This document shows positions 1 through 7,145 of a stretch of 64,000 nt of DNA, piece after piece (the stretch's first letter is position 1; every line of letters begins with the position of its first letter). A model generated the notes under the pieces. The model saw only the letters and a list, made by a program, of their open reading frames with translations. It did no database searches and had not been told where the DNA came from. Source of the stretch: Pseudidiomarina donghaiensis (GTDB lineage Bacteria > Pseudomonadota > Gammaproteobacteria > Enterobacterales > Alteromonadaceae); assembly GCF_900116895.1 (NCBI RefSeq), contig NZ_FPCF01000009.1, forward strand, positions 1 to 64,000, written 5' to 3'. Made by a program: the position numbers and the translations under genes.

Positions 1-1
1 G

Positions 2-292
2 GCGATTCGCTGCGACAATGGCCCAGAATATTTGTCAAGCGAGCTGATTAACTGGGCTGAAAAGCATCAAATTACGATGCTCTACATTCAACCAGGTAAA
101 CCGACTCAGAATGCTTATGTTGAGCGATTTAATCGAACAGTACGGCATGAATGGCTCGATTTACACCTGTTTGAAAGCGTCGAACATGCACAAGAACTTG
201 CCACTCAGTGGCTTTGGCTTTATAACAACGAACGCCCTAACACGGCTATCGGAGGCATTCCGCCCAAACAATTAACGCAAGCGGTTCATTAA
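2..292 (+). CDS. IS3-family transposase OrfB, C-terminal part (cut by window edge)
   Basis: The reading frame is open from the window edge to TAA at 290-292. It begins with the RCDNGPEY motif, which holds the second Asp of the DDE integrase core. It continues with NAYVERFNRTVRHEWLD, which holds the catalytic Glu, and ends in the short tail usual for IS3-family OrfB. The upstream part lies outside the window, so intactness cannot be judged. About 20 nt after the stop lies a terminal-repeat-like sequence (311-330), so this is the right end of the element. It marks the left border of the Rhs tip array. The family call is firm; the subgroup is not resolved. Confidence 0.9.
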   Translation, partial: AIRCDNGPEYLSSELINWAEKHQITMLYIQPGKPTQNAYVERFNRTVRHEWLDLHLFESVEHAQELATQWLWLYNNERPNTAIGGIPPKQLTQAVH

Positions 293-310
293 TTCTACGA
301 ATAACTGCTG

Positions 311-330
311 CTTAAAATGGGGGAATTACA
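311..330. repeat. IS3-type terminal inverted repeat (right end)
   Basis: Read on the minus strand this is TGTAATTCCCCCATTTTAAG. It starts with TG as IS3-family ends do, and sits just after the transposase stop. A copy with 19 of 20 identical bases is at 43955-43974, where it abuts a second, different IS3-type transposase remnant. The exact end of the element is inferred from this match. Confidence 0.6.
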
Positions 331-480
331 ACACGACTCGACGTACTCGCCCGAAACATGAAGGTAAACCGGCACAAAACCATGGCCATGGAATACTTGG
401 ATGAGCAGGCTGCACTGGAGACCGAGCAAACCAAGGAACAACGAGCCGAAGCCAGCCAAGAGGCTGAACTGGCAGCCTAA
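331..480 (+). pseudogene. C-terminal fragment of an unknown gene cut by the IS
   Basis: From the IS end an open frame runs to TAA at 478-480. It contains ATG at 358 (40 codons, starting MKVNRHKTMAMEYLDEQ) and ends in a Glu/Ala/Gln-rich helical tail. A clean rho-independent terminator follows five bases later. This looks like the 3' end of a real gene whose upstream part was replaced by the insertion sequence. I do not recognise the family. Confidence 0.4.
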
Positions 481-484
481 GACA

Positions 485-510
485 ACAAAGCCCGCTGATG
501 CGGGCTTTGT
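485..510 (+). terminator. Rho-independent terminator
   Basis: A perfect 11-bp stem, ACAAAGCCCGC paired with GCGGGCTTTGT around a TGAT loop, is followed by TTTATC. It closes the truncated plus-strand frame at 331-480 and faces the 3' end of the minus-strand Rhs array. Confidence 0.8.
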
Positions 511-514
511 TTAT

Positions 515-745
515 CTATTCTAACCATCTAAAAATAGGTGGCACTTGTCCTCTAAAAGTCATGTATGCAAATAAATAGCATCCGACTACACAAGCAAGAA
601 TGAAAGCAATACCACTAAGAGTTATACCTTCGACTATCAGAAAATATGCAATGATTAAGAATGCGATCACAGTGCAGAACAATATAAACCCCGCACCAAC
701 CCTTGCCACCGCACCTAACTTCACTGGTTGGTTTTCTCGATTCAT
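515..745 (-). CDS. Small two-helix membrane protein, candidate immunity protein
   Basis: This 76-aa protein has two predicted transmembrane helices (about residues 14-38 and 43-66) with short polar ends. Its ATG lies 12 nt after the stop of the Gly/Ala-rich Rhs tip at 758-1699, with GAGG upstream of the start, which is the usual toxin-immunity order for Rhs tips. The membrane location would fit neutralising a toxin that acts on the inner membrane. The family is not recognised, and the immunity role rests on position alone. Confidence 0.6.
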   Translation of the reverse strand: MNRENQPVKLGAVARVGAGFILFCTVIAFLIIAYFLIVEGITLSGIAFILACVVGCYLFAYMTFRGQVPPIFRWLE

Positions 746-757
746 AATTAATAACCT

Positions 758-1699
758 CTATTCATCGGCAAGGTATCTTGCGAACCTGTTTACACCCACT
801 CGTATACCGCTACCAACAGCATTGCCAAATTCATATGCTGCGGTAACGACTGCTCCATTGATCGCTGATGTTCGTCCTACGTAACCCAAAGTAGCGGCTC
901 TAGTTTGAAGGTGAGGCGCAGGCCTAAAACCAGTCTTAGCCCACTGGCCGAATGTCATCCCGCCATTTGTTTTCGCTAATTGCCCTCCAACAAGCATCCC
1001 TGTAGCTTTTTTGTCTAAGTCGGCGATAGGACCTAGCACAATACTTGTTTCAGCGTAATTTCGTCGAAAATCTTCTAGGGCACTGGTATCAGTTCTCCCG
1101 CCCGTGAAATTAATAACACCTTCAAGGAAACCTTCAGAAAAATCTTCTGATATTCCGTCAGCTACTGCGTTATAACGCCATGCGATACCATCCGCAACGT
1201 CCCCAAACATTTCTTTGGTCGCTCCAAAAGCATCGTCAATAAAGCTTTGTTCTCCATTTGTACCAGAACCTCCGCCTTGATCTTGGAAACTAAGAGTAGC
1301 CGTCTGTTGCTGACTTCCTATATCGGTGACACTTACAGTTGCATTACCTTTTGTGGCACTCATAGATGTCACACTGCCGTTATCAAAATTAGCAGTGACT
1401 GTCGTCCCGTTAGATTTTGTAGATGATATTGAATCGACCTTAATATAGTCGCCACTACCATCACCGGCACTTACATACTTATTACCATCAGAATCAGAGT
1501 AGACTTGAGAATCAGCCGACACTTCTATTGTTTCCTTTTCAGGATCGTAGCCAGTTGGGTCAATTCCGGCCAATGGATTATTCATTAAGTAAGAATAAGG
1601 ATTGATTCCCTGACTACCGCCTTCCATGTGGATCAGAGGATCTACGCTGAGGAATCGGCCTAAATTGTAGTCATACACCCGCCCGTTCATATGAATCAA
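758..1699 (-). CDS. Orphan Rhs C-terminal tip with Gly/Ala-rich toxin-like end
   Basis: The N-terminal 50 residues are the end of an Rhs core (HMNGRVYDYNLGRFLSVDP, then NPYSYLMNNPLAGIDPTGY). The rest is a variable tip of about 260 residues. It starts with a Ser/Thr/Gly-rich linker and ends in a Gly/Ala-rich, mildly hydrophobic domain (about residues 220-313) that I cannot assign. Only a TTG is available as start. Core homology extends upstream to about 1726 (DHEHINEAQL), and the frame is open to a stop at 1760-1762. The tip therefore has no proper start of its own and would be expressed only after recombination onto an Rhs core. The following gene encodes a small membrane protein, which suggests a membrane-acting toxin. 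Confidence 0.75.
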   Translation of the reverse strand: MIHMNGRVYDYNLGRFLSVDPLIHMEGGSQGINPYSYLMNNPLAGIDPTGYDPEKETIEVSADSQVYSDSDGNKYVSAGDGSGDYIKVDSISSTKSNGTTVTANFDNGSVTSMSATKGNATVSVTDIGSQQQTATLSFQDQGGGSGTNGEQSFIDDAFGATKEMFGDVADGIAWRYNAVADGISEDFSEGFLEGVINFTGGRTDTSALEDFRRNYAETSIVLGPIADLDKKATGMLVGGQLAKTNGGMTFGQWAKTGFRPAPHLQTRAATLGYVGRTSAINGAVVTAAYEFGNAVGSGIRVGVNRFARYLADE

Positions 1700-1726
1700 C
1701 TGCGCTTCATTAATGTGCTCATGGTC
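1548..1726 (-). repeat. Rhs core-end repeat, copy 3
   Basis: This is one of three direct copies of the end of an Rhs core in the first 6 kb (others at 3608-3757 and 5765-5945). Its upstream 41 nt (1686-1726) match copy 1 with a single difference. Such repeats are where Rhs tips are exchanged by homologous recombination. Confidence 0.75.
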
Positions 1727-1752
1727 AAAGCTGTATAAAGATACTATTCCTA

Positions 1753-2322
1753 CTAATGGCTAAACTTGCTTACTGCGGAAAGAAATTGTTTAAAATTTAC
1801 TTTAACACCTGCTTTCTTCATGGCATATGTAATAATCACCGAATAAAGTACATCATCAGAAACTAATAAGTCATTATTGTATTTCTTGAAAAATAGTGAG
1901 TTATCATCAAAAGACCATATATCTTTTAAGAATCGCTCTAAATCAAGAACAAAATAGCAAGGGTAGTTTATTTTATTCTTAAGATATATACATGATTTTT
2001 TTTCAAATGAAGACCAGTACACATCATATAAGCGTGCGCCTGATGCATCAGACTTAACACCTCTTATTGTCTGTGCAAAAGCTAGCTGGATAGGTTCTGG
2101 TAACATTTTATCCAGTTCTTCATGAGCTTCATTTATATCGCTTGGCTTAAGATAAACACTCTCCTCACCCCCTATAGTTGTTGGTGTCAGAGCTAAGTTG
2201 TAATATACGGCTGTGCTACCTTCTAATAATACGCCTGTATTAACTTTAATATACGTTTCTTTTACCCTTCCACATGAAACCACTAAAACAGTGAAGAGCA
2301 TAAGAGTAAGTATTCTTATCAT
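1753..2322 (-). CDS. Predicted lipoprotein in Rhs tip array
   Basis: A 189-aa protein with a short type II signal peptide and lipobox LVVSC (Cys at about residue 17). The mature part is soluble and mixed-charge, with no domain I recognise. It starts 45 nt after the membrane immunity candidate at 2368-2778 and has the same low-GC composition, so the two may be co-transcribed. It could be a second immunity protein for the unknown tip, or an orphan immunity gene left after its toxin was lost. It is followed directly by the third Rhs core-end repeat. Confidence 0.6.
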   Translation of the reverse strand: MIRILTLMLFTVLVVSCGRVKETYIKVNTGVLLEGSTAVYYNLALTPTTIGGEESVYLKPSDINEAHEELDKMLPEPIQLAFAQTIRGVKSDASGARLYDVYWSSFEKKSCIYLKNKINYPCYFVLDLERFLKDIWSFDDNSLFFKKYNNDLLVSDDVLYSVIITYAMKKAGVKVNFKQFLSAVSKFSH

Positions 2323-2367
2323 ATCGATACCCTATTATTTGTATGAGGTCGGTGTTTTTCAAGATAA

Positions 2368-2778
2368 TTACTTACTTTCAATTCTTTTATTTAAAATAAA
2401 ATAGCTTATTGAAAGAACTATGCTCACGATAACCACGAAAAACAATCCTTCTAAATCAATAAAATCGAAGTTAGTAGAGTTATTGTTTTTTGGCTTTTGG
2501 TCAATAAACTCCCAAGTAACAAATAACAACAGATTAATCCCCACAGCACCAATAACAAAATATATCTTTTTAAGGGGCTTAAAGTATAAACCACATAAAA
2601 CCATTAGGTAAAAACCTATAATTCCTAACTTTAAAGTATACACAGCAAGATATACTCCATAATAAAATGTAAGCCCAAATGATATGAAAAATATAACTAC
2701 ATAACTTAAAATTAATGTTATTAACGATGCTAATACACTATTAATTAGCTTTATTCCTGTTTTTTGCTTATTTAACAT
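2368..2778 (-). CDS. Multi-pass membrane protein, candidate immunity protein
   Basis: A 136-aa protein starting MLNKQKTG with about four hydrophobic segments (roughly residues 13-37, 40-58, 63-82 and 108-128). The ATG at 2778 lies inside the 3' end of the preceding Rhs tip gene, an 11-nt overlap (ATGTTAAATAA), implying translational coupling. An upstream in-frame start would lie deep in the toxin gene and is less likely. It is strongly AT-rich compared with the core genome. Immunity is inferred from the overlap and order; the family is unknown. Confidence 0.65.
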   Translation of the reverse strand: MLNKQKTGIKLINSVLASLITLILSYVVIFFISFGLTFYYGVYLAVYTLKLGIIGFYLMVLCGLYFKPLKKIYFVIGAVGINLLLFVTWEFIDQKPKNNNSTNFDFIDLEGLFFVVIVSIVLSISYFILNKRIESK

Positions 2779-3763
2779 AGTTTTCTCTCCAATATCTTTC
2801 CGCCATCTTATCAAGAGCTTTAAATGCCTTGGGGCCATTTATATCGTTACTTTCTGCTAATTGTTTATTTAAAAAGCGTGAAGATGTTGCCTTATTAATA
2901 CCTATACCATGAGTCCAGATTCCCAGCTTTCCATCTCTTTCAACAACATGACGTGATATTGTCCCAAAGAATAATGCATGGTCTCTCATCGTAACGTTCT
3001 GAATGCCACCACTAGGAAGCCTTAATTGTATAACTCTACCAGCAGGAACGTCATAATCTCTGTAATCCGATGTATCTCCCCACAGCGGATTAACAACATA
3101 TGCGACTACCGGCCTTCCGTCTAAGGCAGCCTCAGCAGGACTTAAATACATGTCAGGGTAACTGAAATTATCTAACACTTCATTTAGTATGTCCGAACTA
3201 CAACCAGTCCCTCCTAGAGAACAAAATGGCGTAAACTCATCGTAGTGATGGAAGGTAGGGTCATCTGGATCAAACAAAGAATCACCGAACATAGGATCAT
3301 GGTCAAAATGATTGTCACTAAAGTCATCACCAGAACCTTTATGATCACTATTAAGGAAACTCTGTCCTGTAAGCGTCGACTTGCTACCTTCAGATCCTAT
3401 TGAAGAAGTATCAGCCATTGAATTATATAAAGACTGGAAAGCCCCATGCATATCCTTGCCGTTACTAGTTTCTACTGTAAATGATTTTCCGTCTTTGGTA
3501 TTTACTACCGCATTTCCATCCTTAGTAATTTGAATGTTTTCAACATCTTCTGTTTTTATATCTCCAACTTTACAGCTTCCACCTACTTCTACATCAGCAC
3601 AGGATGTATACCCACTCGGATCTGTCCCTGCAAGTGGATTATTCATGATATAACTGTAAGGATTCATGCTCTGGCTGTTGCCAGGCGCTTGAATGAAAGG
3701 GTCAACCGATAGGAATCTACCGAGATTATAATCATACGCGCGTCCATTCATATGAATGCACAT
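2768..3763 (-). CDS. Orphan Rhs C-terminal tip with unrecognised toxin-like end
   Basis: It begins MCIHMNGRAYDYNLGRFLSV and carries the Rhs core end up to about residue 51 (NPLAGTDPSGY). About 280 residues of variable tip follow. The first half is an acidic, Asp/His-rich linker. The last 120 residues form a compact domain (VVAYVVNPLWGDTSDYRDYD, then MRDHALFFGTISRHVVERDG, then GIWTHGIGINKATSSRF). The conserved-looking His, Asp and Arg could be catalytic, but I do not recognise the family. The ATG at 3763 lies 24 nt from the XRE gene and its core homology starts abruptly at IHMNG, so it is probably a displaced tip. The membrane gene overlapping its 3' end is the likely immunity gene. Confidence 0.75.
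   Translation of the reverse strand: MCIHMNGRAYDYNLGRFLSVDPFIQAPGNSQSMNPYSYIMNNPLAGTDPSGYTSCADVEVGGSCKVGDIKTEDVENIQITKDGNAVVNTKDGKSFTVETSNGKDMHGAFQSLYNSMADTSSIGSEGSKSTLTGQSFLNSDHKGSGDDFSDNHFDHDPMFGDSLFDPDDPTFHHYDEFTPFCSLGGTGCSSDILNEVLDNFSYPDMYLSPAEAALDGRPVVAYVVNPLWGDTSDYRDYDVPAGRVIQLRLPSGGIQNVTMRDHALFFGTISRHVVERDGKLGIWTHGIGINKATSSRFLNKQLAESNDINGPKAFKALDKMAERYWRENYVK
3608..3757 (-). repeat. Rhs core-end repeat, copy 2
   Basis: The direct copy of the Rhs core end runs from TTCATATGAA down to the PSGY codons, about 150 bp. It ends at the IHMNG codons, earlier than copies 1 and 3, so this tip has a different recombination breakpoint. Confidence 0.75.
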
Positions 3764-3787
3764 GATTATTTATTCATAAATAACATC

Positions 3788-4111
3788 CTAAGCACAGTCT
3801 TTATAACGCTCCAGCGTATTCAAAACATCGCAAATTAATTTTGCTCTTTTTGGATCTCCATTCCAAGCTACTCTTACCGCTGATTCAATCTCTTCGGGGA
3901 TTGGCTTTTGATACTGTCCTTGTGAAAGCTCATCCATGGTCTCAACGACTTTTTTAGCATTTTCTGTAAATCTTTTACCAATTCCACGAGACCAATTTGA
4001 TACCTGCGATTGAGGTACACCAGCTTTTTTGGCCAATGCATTCTTGCTCATGTACTGGCACCGCAACAAATTCCGAGCCCTGCTGTTCCCACTTCCGAGC
4101 CCAAACCACAA
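3788..4111 (-). CDS. XRE-type helix-turn-helix protein in Rhs tip array
   Basis: The helix-turn-helix is seen in RARNLLRCQYMSKNALAKKA followed by GVPQSQVSNWSRG, matching the XRE/Cro fold. A charged C-terminal helical region of about 60 residues follows. The start is uncertain. ATG at 4051 would cut into helix 1, while TTG at 4111 keeps the whole domain; neither has a well-spaced ribosome site, though GGAGG lies 3 nt before the TTG. It lies between two toxin/immunity modules. It could regulate them or be an unrelated passenger. Confidence 0.6.
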   Translation of the reverse strand: MWFGLGSGNSRARNLLRCQYMSKNALAKKAGVPQSQVSNWSRGIGKRFTENAKKVVETMDELSQGQYQKPIPEEIESAVRVAWNGDPKRAKLICDVLNTLERYKDCA

Positions 4112-4151
4112 AGACCTCCGAGGGCTGCTGGTGATGCTCCGAATGCCTATC

Positions 4152-4178
4152 CGAAAAAGCCAAGCGGGGGCTTGGCTT
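4152..4178 (-). terminator. Rho-independent terminator after lipoprotein immunity gene
   Basis: On the minus strand, stem AAGCCAAG/CTTGGCTT with loop CCCCCG is followed by a short T run. It lies about 40 nt after the stop of the lipoprotein gene at 4216-4896 and closes the first toxin-immunity module. Confidence 0.75.
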
Positions 4179-4215
4179 AATAAGTTACTCTTTTATCATT
4201 AAATAATTTACTCAG

Positions 4216-4896
4216 CTATAAATTATCATCCAGTAATTTAATCGACTGAACAATTGACGTTTCTATCTCTTTTGCGGCAGCTCTCCAATTACTTTCTGAC
4301 TCTTTAGAATTGGGTGTATAGTCAAAACTAAGCTGTAAGTAATGAGTATCGGACAGTTTTGTCACATAATTAGAATTAGGCTGATTACGATAAGTGATAT
4401 TATAATATACAAATTCTTTTCCATTAATTTCGATCTCTTCATATTTCTTTGGTAATTCCACAACGGCTACACCATCAATATAATTCCCGATCATTTCTTC
4501 ATGCTCTTTTCTAGTCTGCTCCTTAAGGTGTGTTTTTAAGGCTTGACTATTTTTCAAGGATTCACTATCTGTAATTTGAACTAAAGCAATAAAAGACAAA
4601 TTTCCATAAGTGCGGCCAATAAAGCGTGACTTCCATCCCCAAACATTTTTTATAAAAATATGAACATTATGTTTATTGTAAATAGACCTATCAGCTATAT
4701 TCACAGTCGAAGGAATTTCTTTTTCTTTTCCAAAGATAAACTCTTTATCCTGTTCTTTGGCAGGCAGCGAAATTTCTAATACCTTATCACCAAGGTTAAT
4801 TTTGTGATGAATCATTTGTTCATTTCCAGAATCTTGTTTACTTAAAGTACAGCTTGTAAATAACAATGTTGTCGCTAATAGTACTACAGTTTTCAT
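4216..4896 (-). CDS. Lipoprotein, candidate immunity to the lipase-like Rhs tip
   Basis: With start MKTVVLLATTLLFTSC at 4896 this is a 226-aa lipoprotein (lipobox LFTSC, Cys at about residue 16). GGAG precedes the ATG, and the upstream tip gene stops 8 nt before it. The mature part is a soluble alpha/beta-looking protein without a domain I can name (IHHKINLGDKVLEISLP at its start). A periplasmic lipoprotein is the expected immunity type for a lipase toxin that attacks membranes from the periplasm. The role is inferred from order and location. Confidence 0.65.
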   Translation of the reverse strand: MKTVVLLATTLLFTSCTLSKQDSGNEQMIHHKINLGDKVLEISLPAKEQDKEFIFGKEKEIPSTVNIADRSIYNKHNVHIFIKNVWGWKSRFIGRTYGNLSFIALVQITDSESLKNSQALKTHLKEQTRKEHEEMIGNYIDGVAVVELPKKYEEIEINGKEFVYYNITYRNQPNSNYVTKLSDTHYLQLSFDYTPNSKESESNWRAAAKEIETSIVQSIKLLDDNL

Positions 4897-4904
4897 GGTT
4901 GCTC

Positions 4905-6119
4905 CTAATGAGTATATTCGCACATTTGGCACGGCATTGTATGAGGACTCCAGTAGGGATCATTCTCACTCCCAACCAAAGATGGTGCGTTCCATATAGA
5001 CCGAATTATTTTGAAAGGATTTGCTGTATTGAGACCGATAATGTTAGGGACTGCATCACCAGGGTGATTTAAAAAGCCTCGAATGCTCACGTTAGAAGAT
5101 GCCATAATTATTTTGGTCATCCAAGTATTGCTGGCTGATGCATGAAACGCAACTGTAGTATTAGATAAATCTTTTCCTAAATACCTGACAGCTTCTGCAA
5201 AAATGGCACCGCCTTGACTATGGGCAACCCACTTTACTCTTATCCTAGCCTTTTGAGTATCATCCAGTACTCTCGCAAGCCCTTTTGCAACATCAGTAGT
5301 CCAACCCATTTTATCTCGGAAGGTTTCCCATGAATCCAAAAACACACCTTCTGTTGGGTTATGGTACAGTGTGTATTCTGTAATTTCGTCATCTTCGTAT
5401 GCATGCTCTAAATGATCACCCATCAGCCCTGCCGCCCTATCAGCTTCATTCAGAATTCCATTTACAGCCGCATGCGCCGTCGTCACAGAATCGACTTCCC
5501 CTGCAATCTGCCACTTACCTTTAACTTTAACTACTTTATAAAGTGTTCCGCCAGATGAGGATTTTGAGCTACTACCTCCTCGCCTTTTCTTGATATATCC
5601 ATCATCTTCAAGCTTACTCATTAACTTTTCAGCTTCTTGACCCTTAATGGCTTTAGGATGATTTAAGTTAACGTATCCATTCGATACTTCGAAGCCAAGT
5701 TTGGTTAACACTTGCTCTAACTCTTCCAACGTGCCTGTTTCGCGATCCCATATGGTTTCCCATTTATACCCACTCGGATCCGTCCCTGCCAATGGGTTGT
5801 TCATGATGTAGCTGTAGGGGTTCATGGACTGGCTGTTACCAGGGCTTTGAACGAATGGATCAACGGAGAGGAATCGGCCAAGATTGTAGTCGTACGCGCA
5901 TCCATTCATATGAATCAACTGCGCTTCATCAATGTGCTCATGGTCGGTGAAGCCGCGTTGGGTGAACGGTGTGCCGCTGGCGATGGTCAATAGCGTGGCC
6001 GTGGAGCTAGCCTGCATGGTGCCATAGCGCGGCTTGCCAAATGGGTCGTAGCTACGATGCTCCATAATGAGATTGTGGTGGTTGGTTAGCGTTACCACCG
6101 AGCCTAAGCGGTCGCGCAA
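4905..6119 (-). CDS. Truncated Rhs protein: core end plus lipase-like toxin tip
   Basis: Residues 1-115 are late Rhs core (RDRLGSVVTLTN, GFTDHEHIDEAQLIHMNG, YDYNLGRFLSVDP, NPLAGTDPSGY). The remaining 290 residues are the tip, with KWVAHSQGGAIFAEAVRYLG, a nucleophile elbow A-H-S-Q-G-G typical of alpha/beta-hydrolase lipases. A conserved upstream stretch YTLYHNPTEGVFLDSWETF fits known Rhs lipase-like tips. The frame is open upstream to a stop at 6180-6182 (KHGRSCKLNKEAPRYDITYT precedes the TTG), next to a strong hairpin, so the main Rhs body is missing. The 3' gene encodes a lipoprotein. As it stands it is probably not expressed as a functional Rhs effector. Confidence 0.8.
   Translation of the reverse strand: MRDRLGSVVTLTNHHNLIMEHRSYDPFGKPRYGTMQASSTATLLTIASGTPFTQRGFTDHEHIDEAQLIHMNGCAYDYNLGRFLSVDPFVQSPGNSQSMNPYSYIMNNPLAGTDPSGYKWETIWDRETGTLEELEQVLTKLGFEVSNGYVNLNHPKAIKGQEAEKLMSKLEDDGYIKKRRGGSSSKSSSGGTLYKVVKVKGKWQIAGEVDSVTTAHAAVNGILNEADRAAGLMGDHLEHAYEDDEITEYTLYHNPTEGVFLDSWETFRDKMGWTTDVAKGLARVLDDTQKARIRVKWVAHSQGGAIFAEAVRYLGKDLSNTTVAFHASASNTWMTKIIMASSNVSIRGFLNHPGDAVPNIIGLNTANPFKIIRSIWNAPSLVGSENDPYWSPHTMPCQMCEYTH
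5765..5945 (-). repeat. Rhs core-end repeat, copy 1
   Basis: This copy belongs to the longest Rhs fragment and covers the codons from DHEH to PSGY. It is closest in sequence to copy 2 over the LSVDPF...SQSMNPYSYIMNN part and to copy 3 over the 41-nt upstream block (5905-5945). Confidence 0.75.
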
Positions 6120-6196
6120 GGTGTAGGTGATGTCGTAGCGCGGTGCTTCCTTGTTGAGTTTGCATGAACGTCCGTGCTTTTATTGGTTTGTTATAT

Positions 6197-6248
6197 AAAG
6201 CCAGTCAGTTACAAACTGACTGGCTTTAGCCGCTATGGCGGTTTTTTT
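6197..6248. terminator. Tandem hairpins between Rhs fragment and dehydrogenase gene
   Basis: A perfect 14-bp stem (AAAGCCAGTCAGTT, loop ACA) at 6197-6227 is followed by CCGC-TATG-GCGG and seven T at 6230-6248. The second hairpin reads as a plus-strand terminator. The first, read on the minus strand, ends in TTTATATA and would terminate the operon ending at 6265. The truncated Rhs frame starts about 18 nt beyond them. Confidence 0.7.
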
Positions 6249-6264
6249 ATTCTGACAGTTCACT

Positions 6265-7134
6265 CTACTTTTCTAAACGCGCCAGTAAGCTAGAGGTATC
6301 CCAGCGCGAGCCGCCCATTTTTTGCACTTCAGCATAAAACTGATCAACCAACGCAGTAAGTGGCATACTCAGGCCTTGGCGCTCGGCTTCGGTTAACGCA
6401 ATTTTTAAATCTTTGCGCATCCAGTCAACCGCAAAGCCATGTTCATAGTGTTGTTCCCACATGGTTTTGTAGCGGTTCTTCATCTGCCATGAACCGGCTG
6501 CGCCTTGGCTAATCGCATTAATTAATGTATCAGGATCTAACCCAACCTTGCGCGCAAGCTGCAGGCCTTCCGCTAAGCCTTGTACCACCCCGGCTATGCA
6601 AATTTGGTTGACCATTTTGGCCAACTGCCCGTGCCCTGCTGGCCCCATATACTCGCGCGTTTTGGCATAACAAGCTAACACGGCATCGGTGCGCTCAAGC
6701 GCCTCGCGATCGCCGCCAATCATCGCTGTTAGCACACCGTTTTCGGCCCCCTGTTGCCCACCAGATACCGGCGCATCCAAAAGTCCAATACCTTTGGCAT
6801 GAGCAGCTTCGGCAAGTTCTTTCGCTAATTCTGCCGAAGCCGTGGTGTGATCAATCAATATACTGCCTTCGCGCATGGCTGCAAGCACACCATGCTCGCC
6901 AAACACCACTTGGCGAACATCATCATCGTTGCCGACACACAGCATTACAACGTCAGCATGTGCGGCCGCTTGCGCGGGCGTTTCAGCATACTTACCAGCA
7001 AATTGCTGTGCCCATTTTTCTGCTTTTGTGGTGGTGCGGTTATACACTGTGGTGGTAAACCCATTGCTTTGCAAGTGGCCTGCCATGGGGTAGCCCATCA
7101 CGCCCAAACCAATAAAAGCACATGCTTGACTCAT
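6265..7134 (-). CDS. NAD(P)-dependent beta-hydroxyacid dehydrogenase (GarR/3-hydroxyisobutyrate type)
   Basis: A 289-aa protein of normal family length. The Rossmann motif is FIGLGVMGYPMAGHL (residues 7-21). The substrate-binding segment is LLDAPVSGGQQGAENG (about 118-133), and the catalytic Lys lies in GPAGHGQLAKMVNQ (about 163-176). The family oxidises 3-hydroxyisobutyrate, glyoxylate/succinate semialdehyde or tartronate semialdehyde; the exact substrate cannot be read from sequence. It starts 11 nt after the kinase-like gene upstream, so it is the last gene of the Nif3/cmoM/kinase operon. Confidence 0.85.
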   Translation of the reverse strand: MSQACAFIGLGVMGYPMAGHLQSNGFTTTVYNRTTTKAEKWAQQFAGKYAETPAQAAAHADVVMLCVGNDDDVRQVVFGEHGVLAAMREGSILIDHTTASAELAKELAEAAHAKGIGLLDAPVSGGQQGAENGVLTAMIGGDREALERTDAVLACYAKTREYMGPAGHGQLAKMVNQICIAGVVQGLAEGLQLARKVGLDPDTLINAISQGAAGSWQMKNRYKTMWEQHYEHGFAVDWMRKDLKIALTEAERQGLSMPLTALVDQFYAEVQKMGGSRWDTSSLLARLEK

Positions 7135-7145
7135 AACTTCGCCCT

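Noticed and set aside
3975-4163. Overlapping minus-strand frame beside the XRE gene
   Set aside because: It lies in another frame over the XRE coding part, has no ribosome site and no domain; the XRE frame explains the region better.
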